64,000 nt of DNA from Elysia chlorotica (GCA_003991915.1 RQTK01000804.1:165826-229825); one strand, 5' to 3'; shown: positions 1 to 8,595, numbered from the stretch's first letter. Numbers and translations: made by a program. Notes: generated from the sequence alone by a model not told the origin.

Positions 1-390
1 AAACGGCAACAAATGCCAATCTTTGGTTAATGACGAATCGTATACGAGACGTTTTCTTACCAGTCCTTTAATCCAAGCTATAAGATAGTATATATTATCG
101 TTTAAATTTGATGTCAAAGATACGCTGAGATCAAAATTTTTAAGTCTTTTCATAAGTCTATTCGTTGTTTCTAGAGAGAATTGTTTTTTCGGTTTCTTCT
201 TCTTCGATGTCGAGTTGATGATTTCATTTAAAGTATAACATCTACCCACGTGAAATTTAGTGGTTCTGATGAATTGTGCTATATCAGAATTTTTATAGCT
301 GGATCTATACCTTCTATATGAGTCTTTGAGGGTCGATTTGACTAGTTCTTCTCCGTTTTCTAATATAGTTAGAAATGGTGTAGCCATCAT
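1..390 (-). CDS. Unknown protein, N-terminal part (runs off the window)
   Basis: An open minus-strand frame runs from ATG 390 to the window edge, 130 codons without a stop. An in-frame stop lies just upstream of 390, so ATG 390 (or the adjacent ATG at 387) is the start. The protein begins MMATPFLTILENGEELVKS. It has a very basic stretch (STSKKKKPKKQ) near residues 60-70 and then hydrophobic and basic helices. I do not recognise the family. Its start codon overlaps that of the divergent plus-strand formin-like gene (ATG 389), so each promoter must lie inside the other gene. The C-terminus is outside the window. Confidence 0.7.
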   Translation of the reverse strand, partial: MMATPFLTILENGEELVKSTLKDSYRRYRSSYKNSDIAQFIRTTKFHVGRCYTLNEIINSTSKKKKPKKQFSLETTNRLMKRLKNFDLSVSLTSNLNDNIYYLIAWIKGLVRKRLVYDSSLTKDWHLLPF

Positions 391-2791
391 GGAAATTCAA
401 TCTTTATTATACGATAAAAGAGATATATCGAGCTTGTATAACTTGTTGGATACTAAATCAGAGTTATTAGAACAAAACGCTAATAACGATAGATTTACAT
501 CTGCATTGATAGAATGTCTGTACAACAATGATGAATCGCTAGAAAATAAATGTAAAATATACACGATGCTAACCGTTCAATTCAATTTTAAACATGGTAG
601 AGAAACTATATTAACATGTTTGTATAAGTATAAAAGTCCTTATTACAGTCGATTTAAACGAATTGTTAAACAATACGAACATCACGAGATGTTGAAGTTG
701 TATATAATGTATTTCCTAAATTCTCTCTTTCAAATTAAAAATTTTACACCTAGATATCTTATACGATTCGAGTTGATGTGCGATGAATTGATACCTTTGC
801 TATTAAGCGATAAAGATATACCAACATTATCGCTTCAAATTTCCCATTTCTTTCAGCATAAACTAAATGACGATAACGAGCTTAAAGCGATAATTCAATA
901 CAGTGAGAATAATCAAGATTTTACGAATGTAGAAATATTAGGCGATGCTATCGTTAATTTCTCAAAATTTAACGTTGTAGTATCGGATTGTATTCGTCAT
1001 ATATTTTTACAGCTGTTGCTTTTAATTAAACAAGTTAATAATAAATCTGGAATATGGCAATCGTTGGCTAGATTTATCAACGAAATTGTTCAAACCGCAA
1101 CCGGTGAAAAAGATACCGAGAGCTATAGAGATAAGTCGTACGATATAAAATTGTCTCTCGAAACTAGATCTAAAATAGATCGACCTAAATTCGATCGACA
1201 AAAAAAAGAAGAAAGTCGTAGTAGAAGCAGATCTCCAGTGAGACAAGAAGAAAGTCGTAGTAGAAGCAGATCTCCAGTGAGACAAGAAGAACTCTCGTCT
1301 ATACAAGAAGTTCAAATCATTCGGGTAGATAACGATGGTGATGTTAATATGTCGTCTTACGATAATAATATTGAGATTGATGAGACTATAAATTTCTTTA
1401 CTCGAGTACAAGAAGAGAATGCAGAAAAGGCTAAGGTAGAAAATAAGACACCGACAACTCCCGATATACCACCACCTCCGTCTGGTGTGCCACCTCCACC
1501 ACCACCGCCTGGTGTCAACGCACAAGTAGTAGTACAAAAATATAAACCATTTCGTATAAGCAATAATAAATCTAAAAGTAATAAACCTTACGATTTAGAC
1601 ACCATCAAACACACTAACGAATTTGAAAGTTTTAAAAATACGTCACAGAAGAAGAAAGAACCCACTAAATGGGAGGATTTCAATAATAAAGATGTTATAT
1701 CGTCTAATATAACGAATTCTATCGCTTTGAGAACTCTTAAAGATAAAATTGGAACTATAAAGGATGTATTCGAAATTGTTGATAATTTGGGATTGGGAAA
1801 TATGGAAAATGCTAGCACAATTATCCAAGCTAAGTTCGCTGAAATAACAACTCAGACCCTATCGACCATATTAAAAAAGAAAAAGGCGGGCACCTTGCGT
1901 GAAGGAGAAAAATATATTCTAGATTTGTGGGAATATTACGATAAGGATAGTGTGAATATAAATAATGATGATACGGTCATTATTACCAAAAAACCTCCTG
2001 ATGGTGTAGAATCGGAGAACGTATTGGTAATATATAATTATCGTATAAGACTTATGAAAGAAATTTTAGAATTTCAAGAAAGTATGGAAGGACAAATAAA
2101 ATCGACTAGTCTTTACTTTAGAACGATTAGAGGAGCTATTAACGATAGCGAACCGTTACAACAAATATATCGTTTCGCCACTTATTGTATACGGGAATTG
2201 AAGAACGATCTTAGCATTTCGGGTATAAATATAGTAGATATACAAACCTTGTTCGAATTTAAACCTAATATAAAACATCAAGATATACGCAATGGATTAG
2301 ATTTGATGATTTCAATAATGATCAACAATAAGGTACCGTTACAAGGCTTTAATTTACGTTTCATAAAAGAAGTCAAAGAATGTATTGAATATAACACGAA
2401 TGATTTCAAACAATACTATGAGGATACACTTAAGCTGTTGGATGAAAAAATACCGAGTTTGGTTCGATCGACTAAGGATCTCAATGAAATAAGAACGGAT
2501 TTTCAGAAAAAGTTTCAAAAGTTTTACGATAATATAAACACGGCAACGGAAACATTATTTAATAAATTCCAAATTTCAAATCGTGATGCGAACGTGTTTT
2601 CTATATTGCACAGCATTTTTGTTAAATATAACGATAAACTAGAGGAATTGAAGCAAAAACAAAGTAGAAAACGCAGCAGTGTCGATAGTGATACAAAGAA
2701 AGGTGTCGATAGTGATACGAAGAAAAAACTTAATGTTGAGCTTATAAAAAGATCGAGCGAAAGAATTCGAGCTAAAAATGGGATCAATTGA
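389..2791 (+). CDS. Formin-like protein (FH1 + FH2 domains)
   Basis: The 800-residue protein is read from ATG 389; the open frame extends further upstream but without an ATG. Residues about 1-250 are helical, as in the armadillo-like N-terminus of formins. Residues ~274-299 are two exact copies of an Arg-Ser repeat (39-bp tandem repeat at 1208-1285). Residues ~360-377 form a proline stretch typical of an FH1 profilin-binding segment (IPPPPSGVPPPPPPPGV). Residues ~430-730 follow the FH2 pattern: a helix resembling 'RL..ILF' (RLMKEILEF), then 'R.AI.DSEPLQQIY', a segment like 'N.....GF.I..L..L.D.K..D' (SGINIVDIQTLFEFKPNIKHQD), and long C-terminal helices. The tail is basic. Formins nucleate and elongate actin filaments, so the inferred role is actin remodelling in the infected cell. 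The next gene, a heliorhodopsin, begins within or just after its stop codon. Confidence 0.68.
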   Translation: MEIQSLLYDKRDISSLYNLLDTKSELLEQNANNDRFTSALIECLYNNDESLENKCKIYTMLTVQFNFKHGRETILTCLYKYKSPYYSRFKRIVKQYEHHEMLKLYIMYFLNSLFQIKNFTPRYLIRFELMCDELIPLLLSDKDIPTLSLQISHFFQHKLNDDNELKAIIQYSENNQDFTNVEILGDAIVNFSKFNVVVSDCIRHIFLQLLLLIKQVNNKSGIWQSLARFINEIVQTATGEKDTESYRDKSYDIKLSLETRSKIDRPKFDRQKKEESRSRSRSPVRQEESRSRSRSPVRQEELSSIQEVQIIRVDNDGDVNMSSYDNNIEIDETINFFTRVQEENAEKAKVENKTPTTPDIPPPPSGVPPPPPPPGVNAQVVVQKYKPFRISNNKSKSNKPYDLDTIKHTNEFESFKNTSQKKKEPTKWEDFNNKDVISSNITNSIALRTLKDKIGTIKDVFEIVDNLGLGNMENASTIIQAKFAEITTQTLSTILKKKKAGTLREGEKYILDLWEYYDKDSVNINNDDTVIITKKPPDGVESENVLVIYNYRIRLMKEILEFQESMEGQIKSTSLYFRTIRGAINDSEPLQQIYRFATYCIRELKNDLSISGINIVDIQTLFEFKPNIKHQDIRNGLDLMISIMINNKVPLQGFNLRFIKEVKECIEYNTNDFKQYYEDTLKLLDEKIPSLVRSTKDLNEIRTDFQKKFQKFYDNINTATETLFNKFQISNRDANVFSILHSIFVKYNDKLEELKQKQSRKRSSVDSDTKKGVDSDTKKKLNVELIKRSSERIRAKNGIN

Positions 2792-3635
2792 GATGTACGA
2801 TGTGTCTTTGCGAATATTCGGAATTTTACTGGGATTAATACATTCGGGATGTGGATTGGTAGTTTTCTTTTTCGAATGGTTTTTGGAAGATTTTGGTAGC
2901 CGATATCAGGTGTTTGATAATCAAATGTTATGGGTAGATTGTAAGAACTTGTCAAATATACCTCAGTATCAACACGATGTAAGATTGGCCGCTACTAATT
3001 ATTGCAATAAATACATCGTTGGCAAAGATACAAAATCTATGTTCTATTCCAATAAAGTTTACTTTGAGGTTGATTTTGCTTATATAATAGGATTTATCTT
3101 CTTATGGACCGGTATATGGCATTTTATATACGTGTCTCCGTGCGTATGGAATGAATATATTTTTGAAAAGCTTGAAGATGGTGAAAACACTAGATTGAGA
3201 TGGATTGAATACGGACCTTCGGCCGGACTAATGATGTTTCTCATTGCTTATTTCATAGGAATTGAAGATGTTAACACATTAGTTTTAATTTCTTTAATGA
3301 TGTGTTTCGCTATCGCGTCTACGGCATGGGCCACTACTACCCATTGCGTGATTTTACCGATACTCATAAACGCTGTTATTATGTTACTTTTTTGGATTAG
3401 ATTTGGACTATTATTCGAACCAACGGGTGCAAAGTTCGAAGATATGCCTTGGTTCGTTACTGCTATACTAATAGGAGAATTTATTATGTTTCAAAGTTTT
3501 ATCATCGTGTATTATATGGAAGTAAAATCTTATAAATCGGCGTATTTTAGGGAATTTTTATATTATCTACTATCCGCAACATCTAAGCTCTTTTTGGGTG
3601 TAATTCTTACATTTTATGTTTTCCTAGATGTGTGA
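2778..3635 (+). CDS. Heliorhodopsin (viral, with Schiff-base lysine)
   Basis: A seven-helix membrane protein of 285 residues (280 if ATG 2793 is used). Heliorhodopsin signatures, numbered from ATG 2778: 'GIWH' in TM2; a loop with 'GENTR' running into R141-W-I-E144-Y in TM3, followed by 'GPSAGLMM' (family pattern RWxEYsxSAxxM, where Glu is the counterion); 'MPWFVTAI' before TM6; and 'LLSATSK270LFLG' in TM7, matching the family's lysine that binds retinal. Heliorhodopsins are light-sensing membrane proteins with inverted topology; some from giant algal viruses conduct ions. The gene sits immediately after the formin-like gene (overlap or 1-bp gap), suggesting co-transcription. A paralogue lies at 25773-26651. 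The assignment rests on motif reading. Confidence 0.85.
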   Translation: MGSIEMYDVSLRIFGILLGLIHSGCGLVVFFFEWFLEDFGSRYQVFDNQMLWVDCKNLSNIPQYQHDVRLAATNYCNKYIVGKDTKSMFYSNKVYFEVDFAYIIGFIFLWTGIWHFIYVSPCVWNEYIFEKLEDGENTRLRWIEYGPSAGLMMFLIAYFIGIEDVNTLVLISLMMCFAIASTAWATTTHCVILPILINAVIMLLFWIRFGLLFEPTGAKFEDMPWFVTAILIGEFIMFQSFIIVYYMEVKSYKSAYFREFLYYLLSATSKLFLGVILTFYVFLDV

Positions 3636-3639
3636 AAAA

Positions 3640-3826
3640 TTTTTTTTTAAAACTTCCTATTTTCTTATTTTGAGTTTACGGAGTATATGATGATTCAAAA
3701 ATGATTCGGGTGTATGAAATTTTTTTCAAACTTAGTGTTTTCTAAGTCTGAGTTTACGGAGTTAAGTCGATGGTTGAATTCCGTAAACTCGAAAATTAAG
3801 TTTTCAAAGTTTTAAAAAATGGTTTA
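3640..3826. repeat. Dispersed ~45-bp motif: one single copy and one inverted pair
   Basis: Just after the heliorhodopsin stop is a copy of an AT-rich motif (T/A run, AAACTT, then GAGTTTACGGA at about 3672). A second copy ends in GAGTTTACGGA at 3750-3760. It is followed 19 bp later by its reverse complement TCCGTAAACTC (3780-3790), and the similarity extends outward for ~45 bp on each arm. The pair is therefore a large imperfect inverted repeat with perfect 11-bp inner arms. Related copies occur at about 30.0, 49.5, 52.8, 52.9 and 63.3 kb, always between genes. Confidence 0.8.
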
Positions 3827-4170
3827 TTACTCAGTACTATCACAACACTTGACATATCATCAGAGCATTTACATCATGGGAAATTCATTGCAAACATATC
3901 ATCAGACAAACAAACACCAGTATACATCATGGAGGGAATAGTAACATTATTTCAAAAAACATTTGCAAAATGTATCAAAACTTGATTCAAATGGTTAAGT
4001 TCCATCATGTTTACATTATACATTTAAAATTATCACGTTACGGTCAAATATATACACACCAGTTATTTACACAGTTGGGCAGTCGTAAGAGTCTGGCGTT
4101 GAAGAGACAATCCAAAAAAAAAAGAACTCTGACAATATTTTTAGGAAAGACTATCACTATTGTACTGGGA
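3827..4170. other. Non-coding stretch with short direct repeats
   Basis: About 340 bp before the end of the minus-strand gene. It contains two copies of ACATATCATCAGA (near 3857 and 3895), each followed by ACATCATGG-like sequence, and is otherwise AT-rich. An 84-codon frame (3970-4224) crosses it. That frame has low-complexity content, no recognisable family and overlaps the minus-strand gene, so I do not call it. It may carry convergent 3' ends or a regulatory region. Confidence 0.4.
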
Positions 4171-4752
4171 TTACGCATTTCGCTTTGTCATACTTCTCGT
4201 TATTCTCCCCGACAGCTTCGCTGATGGTAATGATGATTCTCTGATGCCCGGCCGATTAAATGATTTTAAATTCTTTAATAGATCTGAGCGTTTGCGAGTT
4301 TTTGTAATGTGCTGAGCTTCAGTTCCCATTTCCTCCTCCTCCTGTGTTTCGGATATCGTCATCACCTTTATTGGTAACAACGGAATTGTTGATAAATATC
4401 TTATCATCAACGAATTTAATTGAAAATCAAACGACATTAATTCAGACATAATGTCTATTGCAAGTTTATCATCATCATAAAAATCAATCAATGAATTTTT
4501 TTTCAAATAAATTGCCCAGTCTGCCAATGGATATCTCCTTTCAATGAAATAAATTGCGAGTCTTACAGCCAATGAAAAAATTTTGCATTTCACATTTTCC
4601 AGCAAAAAATGTTTGATGAGAAATATTGTAAAATCTTCACTGTTTTCATTATAAATTGATGTGTGCAAATAGTGAAATTTTCTTTCAAAAACTAGAGAAT
4701 TGCAGAATACGCAATCTCCTTTATAAAATTCGTTCAAACTTCCAAGATCCAT
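4171..4752 (-). CDS. Unknown 193-residue protein
   Basis: Starts at ATG 4752. The N-terminus has a CxxC pair (DCVFC). The middle is helical and moderately hydrophobic but without a clear membrane segment. An acidic patch (EEEEMGTE) follows, and the C-terminus is strongly basic (TRKRSDLLKN...RITRSMTKRNA), suggesting nucleic-acid or protein binding. I do not recognise the family. It is isolated by ~530 bp of non-coding sequence on its 3' side and ~180 bp on its 5' side. Confidence 0.6.
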   Translation of the reverse strand: MDLGSLNEFYKGDCVFCNSLVFERKFHYLHTSIYNENSEDFTIFLIKHFLLENVKCKIFSLAVRLAIYFIERRYPLADWAIYLKKNSLIDFYDDDKLAIDIMSELMSFDFQLNSLMIRYLSTIPLLPIKVMTISETQEEEEMGTEAQHITKTRKRSDLLKNLKSFNRPGIRESSLPSAKLSGRITRSMTKRNA

Positions 4753-4936
4753 AGTGGTTAGACATATGATAATTCCATCATTTTATGCGATCTTTATATA
4801 CTAAATTATGATGTTACACATGGGCAATAAGCTAATATATATGATGACAACTGTACTCGGAGAGCGTAGAATGTCGTCAAAAAACATCTCCAATTACTGG
4901 TAAAGTCATTTTGATTGATGATATTATTCTTCTAAT

Positions 4937-5506
4937 CTAGATTAGAAACAGAGAAGACAGAATATTGGACGTTAACGTAAATATAGACGAAGAGGTCATA
5001 ATTGATGTGTGAACTATACGATGCAATTCGTCTTTTTCGTTGCCTTTATCGACTAACGTTTTATTGGGACACAATATCTCAGATTCAAACGTTTTTAACG
5101 TTTCATAATCTTCATCTTCTATATATTCGTAAACTGGATGAGATATACCTATCGTGTTACAAGCCGTAGGGTAGTAGGAGAGCTTGTTTTTATTAATATC
5201 TACTCTGAAAGCATATGATGATGATTCGGAGAAGAATAAGAAATTTAGACACTTGTATTTTAAATCGCACGTAAGTGTTTTATCATCGGGTATTTTTTCT
5301 GTCCAATGACAGCATAAAATTGTATCGTTTATATATAATTGAATATCAAATACTTCATTTTCTGGTAAAATTGATAAGAATTTCAGACTAAAAAATTGAT
5401 TATTCATACTACACTGATCTATAACGTCTAGCATATTCCATACGATATTTTGCTGTGGCCGAACTTGTCCGACTAGCGTTAATAAGATGAAGTATTGTAA
5501 ACTCAT
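4937..5506 (-). CDS. Secreted or GPI-anchored-type glycoprotein, unknown
   Basis: The 189-residue protein starts at ATG 5506; the longer open frame lacks an upstream ATG. It begins with a signal peptide (MSLQYFILLTLVGQVRPQQ), has potential N-glycosylation sites (NDT, NKT) and several cysteines (CC, C..YKC, C), and ends in a hydrophobic tail (SSSIFTLTSNILSSLFLI) with no basic cytoplasmic end. That tail resembles a GPI-anchor signal or a short tail anchor. The start region overlaps the divergent plus-strand gene beginning at 5487 by 20 bp. Family not recognised. It probably acts at the cell or virion surface (inference). Confidence 0.65.
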   Translation of the reverse strand: MSLQYFILLTLVGQVRPQQNIVWNMLDVIDQCSMNNQFFSLKFLSILPENEVFDIQLYINDTILCCHWTEKIPDDKTLTCDLKYKCLNFLFFSESSSYAFRVDINKNKLSYYPTACNTIGISHPVYEYIEDEDYETLKTFESEILCPNKTLVDKGNEKDELHRIVHTSIMTSSSIFTLTSNILSSLFLI

Positions 5507-5858
5507 TATAGATGGCCAAAAGTTTAATTTGATCAACAGTTTTCACACATACTTTCCTTTTGCTAATGAAATATTAATATCAACACCTAAAGGTAATATA
5601 AACGTTAGCGTATACAGTTTTTCAAATATTGTAGTAAAATTGAGCGGAGAAGGTCTAAAACCAGTACACCAACTAAACCCAATCGCGGGCCATTTTCATT
5701 ACACCATTGATTTATCATCGCCTTATACAGATTTCGATATTACAATTCATAAAACAATACGGAAACGAGTGTGGTACCGTATGATATTTAAGAAATACCA
5801 TCCTTTAACTTATAAATTTCGTATAAAGAACGAATCGTTAAATTTGCTAGACTTCTGA
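5487..5858 (+). CDS. Unknown 123-residue protein
   Basis: Starts at ATG 5487, overlapping the start of the divergent minus-strand glycoprotein gene. The protein is beta-rich by appearance (alternating hydrophobic residues, 'INVSVYSFSNIVVKLSGEG') and basic near the C-terminus. No motif is recognised. Its stop is followed by the ATG of the next plus-strand gene after one base (5858/5860), so the two are probably read from one transcript. Confidence 0.6.
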   Translation: MKYCKLIIDGQKFNLINSFHTYFPFANEILISTPKGNINVSVYSFSNIVVKLSGEGLKPVHQLNPIAGHFHYTIDLSSPYTDFDITIHKTIRKRVWYRMIFKKYHPLTYKFRIKNESLNLLDF

Positions 5859-5859
5859 G

Positions 5860-6810
5860 ATGGAGAATTATAGCATAGAGTCTAGTAATACTGTTAAGTT
5901 AGGAGATTACGAACTTAAAAAGCCGGTGTGTACTTATTATGATGATAAAGTAAATATATCCGAGTATACGATTAATAGTGGACTAGCTAAACCTTGTATT
6001 ATAATTCCATTCTCTAAAGGCAGTTTCGGCGGTCGCATAAACGAAGATGTATCTAATTTATTTTATCCTAGTTCATCTGAAGAATATGTAATAGCTAGTA
6101 TGAGTATAATCATGAACACGAAGCTTAATACTATCAAGAAAAAGCTGAATGTGATTAATGCGTTAGAATTTGATTCAAAAACGGAATGTTTAGTGTTTTC
6201 CACTAACAAGCTTACAACTTACGTTACTCCGTCGATGTATAAAGATCGTAATAAAAGTAAACTACCGAGCATAGATGATGTTACAATTATATTTTACTCT
6301 CGTAAAGAATCGGCGAATTCGGCTATATTACTAGGTTTATCACACGGATGTCTTAGTTTGATTATACCTTCTGATACAGAATCTTATGTTTATACCGATA
6401 TATTACCCGTATACGAGAACTATTTTACGTCGATATCTTTAAAAGAACAACCAATCGAACAACAATCGCAAGAAGTGCCTTTAAAAAACGTAAAACAGCC
6501 AATCGAACAGCAATCGCAAGAAGTGCCTTTAAAAGCCGTAAAACAACCAATCGAAGAACAATCTCACGAAGAACAGCAATCTATTTCACAAAAAGTGCCA
6601 CCCATTTCGCAAGAAGTTCAACAACAATCTAATGAATATCATCATTCGCAACAATCTAATGGATATCATCATCCATTAAAGGTGTTTTCTATATATAAAG
6701 CCGGTTCTTATAATACTAATACTTATTCCATCTATAAGCGATATAAACCGTATCATTTCAATAATTCTAACAAATCGTCAAACATAGTGAAAAAATCGTC
6801 TGTTTTGTAA
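5860..6810 (+). CDS. Unknown protein with Gln/Pro-rich repeats
   Basis: A 316-residue protein. Residues 1-190 look globular (alpha/beta). Residues ~200-270 are low-complexity and contain three imperfect copies of QPIEQQSQEVPLK (encoded by an imperfect DNA repeat at about 6448-6560), followed by Gln/Ser/His-rich sequence. The tail is Tyr/Asn-rich. Family not recognised. The 3' end overlaps the convergent minus-strand gene by 58 bp. The repeat region is likely disordered and may vary in copy number between strains (inference). Confidence 0.65.
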   Translation: MENYSIESSNTVKLGDYELKKPVCTYYDDKVNISEYTINSGLAKPCIIIPFSKGSFGGRINEDVSNLFYPSSSEEYVIASMSIIMNTKLNTIKKKLNVINALEFDSKTECLVFSTNKLTTYVTPSMYKDRNKSKLPSIDDVTIIFYSRKESANSAILLGLSHGCLSLIIPSDTESYVYTDILPVYENYFTSISLKEQPIEQQSQEVPLKNVKQPIEQQSQEVPLKAVKQPIEEQSHEEQQSISQKVPPISQEVQQQSNEYHHSQQSNGYHHPLKVFSIYKAGSYNTNTYSIYKRYKPYHFNNSNKSSNIVKKSSVL

Positions 6811-7952
6811 CACTTTGTACCGTTCATTTGATAGTACCAATAGTTGTTGATATGATCGTATATGATAACATTTTTTTTCATATTATAGAAATAGACTCCG
6901 CCACTTTTCGAGTATAATAGGATATTGTCTAAAGAATTAGTTTTATAGATTTGAAAGTCTATTAAGCTTTTTTCAGTTAATACGCTTAAATAACTAGCAT
7001 ATAGGCTCATACGAATCAATTTAGTTAAATCGGGATATTCGGATTCGTTGAACGGAATTTTATATTTTACCAAATCTCTCATATGCGTCATAGTATTATG
7101 ATTCAAAGGATCTATTATACCCAAGACTACTAATTTATACAAATAAGAATTGTACGTTTCTTTCATGGCCACACCGCATTTATCTACCAATACTATGTCT
7201 ATAGGATGAATGTATTGACTGATTAAGAAATTTCTAGGAATTGTTTTATACGATGACTTATAATTGTGAAGTGGATTGAGTAGGAGAAAAATTAAGTATT
7301 CTTCGTATCTAGATTTATCGGAATTTATCTTGGCCGGTAACCCGTAAAATGGATGTTCATTCATTTTACTAGAGCTTTTCCTATATTCAAACTGCGGATG
7401 CAAGTAATTTTCGTGAATAGTTTGATAATGATTCATTTTTATTCGCGTGTATAATAGCGAAGTCATATGTGACGATACGAGTTTGGGTAAGGTTTCTTTG
7501 TATATACGCTTAATCATTTCTCTATTCTCTTTTATTTTCTTTTGAGTTTTGTTACATAAAGCTCGTTCGAGGTATTCTTGTAAATTATTAGACGTAGATA
7601 CTTCTTCCGAACATTGTGCGAATAAAGATTCTAAATTGTCGCGCTGCTGTTGAATTTCTTCCGTTACGCTCTCAGATGATAGTTTTGTGCGCATCCACGA
7701 TTGATTTAATACGTACGGATCAGATTTCATATTTTCAGGTTTTATAGAACAATAGTCTCCAGACTCGAATTCTACGTCGTTATGTCTAATAGAATCGTAA
7801 AATAACACTTTTATTCTATCCTCTTGTTTCAGAAAACTACTTTGTGACACATCGTTAATCGTAATATTAGATAAAGATATATTTTTATTTGTATTACTAG
7901 ATACGAAATACTTGTTGATCAGTTCGTGTGGGTCGGGTAAATTCAGCATCAT
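6753..7952 (-). CDS. Unknown 399-residue protein
   Basis: The start is taken at ATG 7952 (MMLNLPDPHELINKYF). The frame continues upstream without an ATG and is there antisense to the plus-strand gene. The protein is mixed alpha/beta with a central helical, charged region (residues ~100-170) and no membrane segment or signal peptide. No family is recognised. Its start codon overlaps that of the divergent gene at 7951 in the sequence CATCATG, the same arrangement as at 385-391. The 3' end overlaps the convergent gene 5860-6810. Confidence 0.65.
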   Translation of the reverse strand: MMLNLPDPHELINKYFVSSNTNKNISLSNITINDVSQSSFLKQEDRIKVLFYDSIRHNDVEFESGDYCSIKPENMKSDPYVLNQSWMRTKLSSESVTEEIQQQRDNLESLFAQCSEEVSTSNNLQEYLERALCNKTQKKIKENREMIKRIYKETLPKLVSSHMTSLLYTRIKMNHYQTIHENYLHPQFEYRKSSSKMNEHPFYGLPAKINSDKSRYEEYLIFLLLNPLHNYKSSYKTIPRNFLISQYIHPIDIVLVDKCGVAMKETYNSYLYKLVVLGIIDPLNHNTMTHMRDLVKYKIPFNESEYPDLTKLIRMSLYASYLSVLTEKSLIDFQIYKTNSLDNILLYSKSGGVYFYNMKKNVIIYDHINNYWYYQMNGTKCYKTDDFFTMFDDLLELLK

Positions 7953-8529
7953 GAACGATTTGTTTAATTTTAATAGTAGCACCGACGTATTTAGCGATGC
8001 GCCCACTAAAAATAAATCTAAAGCTAAATTAAATGATAAACCTAAATCGAAATCGCCAAGTCTTTTTAGCTTTGGTAAAGATAAAACCGATGCAAAGACT
8101 ACCGACGACACAAAGACTGCCGACGCAAAGACCGCTATGGTAGAAGAAGAAAAAGAAGAAGGTGTCGCGCCTAATGATGAAGAGAAAACTTGTTTTGTTA
8201 TCAGGAAAGACAATGGAATTCCTTGTAAATGCGATAGTAGAAATTCAGAAGAGGATAAATATACGAAAATGGATTTGTTAACCTATAGACACAAATCTGA
8301 TCCGGCTGCCGAGTTCGTTGTATCTAAGCGATTGTTGGAATCTACGTGTGATAATGATGAAGAATGTGAAGAACAAGCCGAGTTTATAGTTTGTATGACG
8401 GATAGGTTTCAACAAATAAGCGGTGCTGAAATAACTAACATTTTAAAATCTTTTATATTTCATAAACCGAGTGAATTCTTCAAACATCTCATTACTCTGA
8501 ACAAACGAAGAGAAATTGCCCGGTATTAA
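7951..8529 (+). CDS. Unknown Lys/Asp-rich protein with C-terminal Cys-containing domain
   Basis: The 192-residue protein starts at ATG 7951. The N-terminal third is disordered and charged, with a short TDAKT/TADAK-type repeat (residues ~45-60) and an acidic patch. The rest carries several cysteines (KTC, PCKC, STC, EEC, VC) that could bind metal or form disulfides, although there is no signal peptide. Family not recognised. It is divergent from the 6753-7952 gene, with overlapping start codons, and lies 66 bp upstream of the first gB-like gene. Confidence 0.6.
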   Translation: MNDLFNFNSSTDVFSDAPTKNKSKAKLNDKPKSKSPSLFSFGKDKTDAKTTDDTKTADAKTAMVEEEKEEGVAPNDEEKTCFVIRKDNGIPCKCDSRNSEEDKYTKMDLLTYRHKSDPAAEFVVSKRLLESTCDNDEECEEQAEFIVCMTDRFQQISGAEITNILKSFIFHKPSEFFKHLITLNKRREIARY

Positions 8530-8595
8530 CCAATGGGTTAGTTACAACAATTGTAGTATTTAGTAAAATGCGAGTACAAATTTTAAACAACAATC

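Noticed and set aside
1022-1537. 171-codon minus-strand frame opposite the formin-like gene
   Set aside because: It is antisense to the proline stretch and RS repeats; the Trp/Arg-rich and Thr-rich runs are the mirror of those codons, not a protein.
3970-4224. 84-codon plus-strand frame in the spacer after the heliorhodopsin
   Set aside because: Low-complexity composition, no recognisable domain, and its end overlaps a better-supported minus-strand gene.
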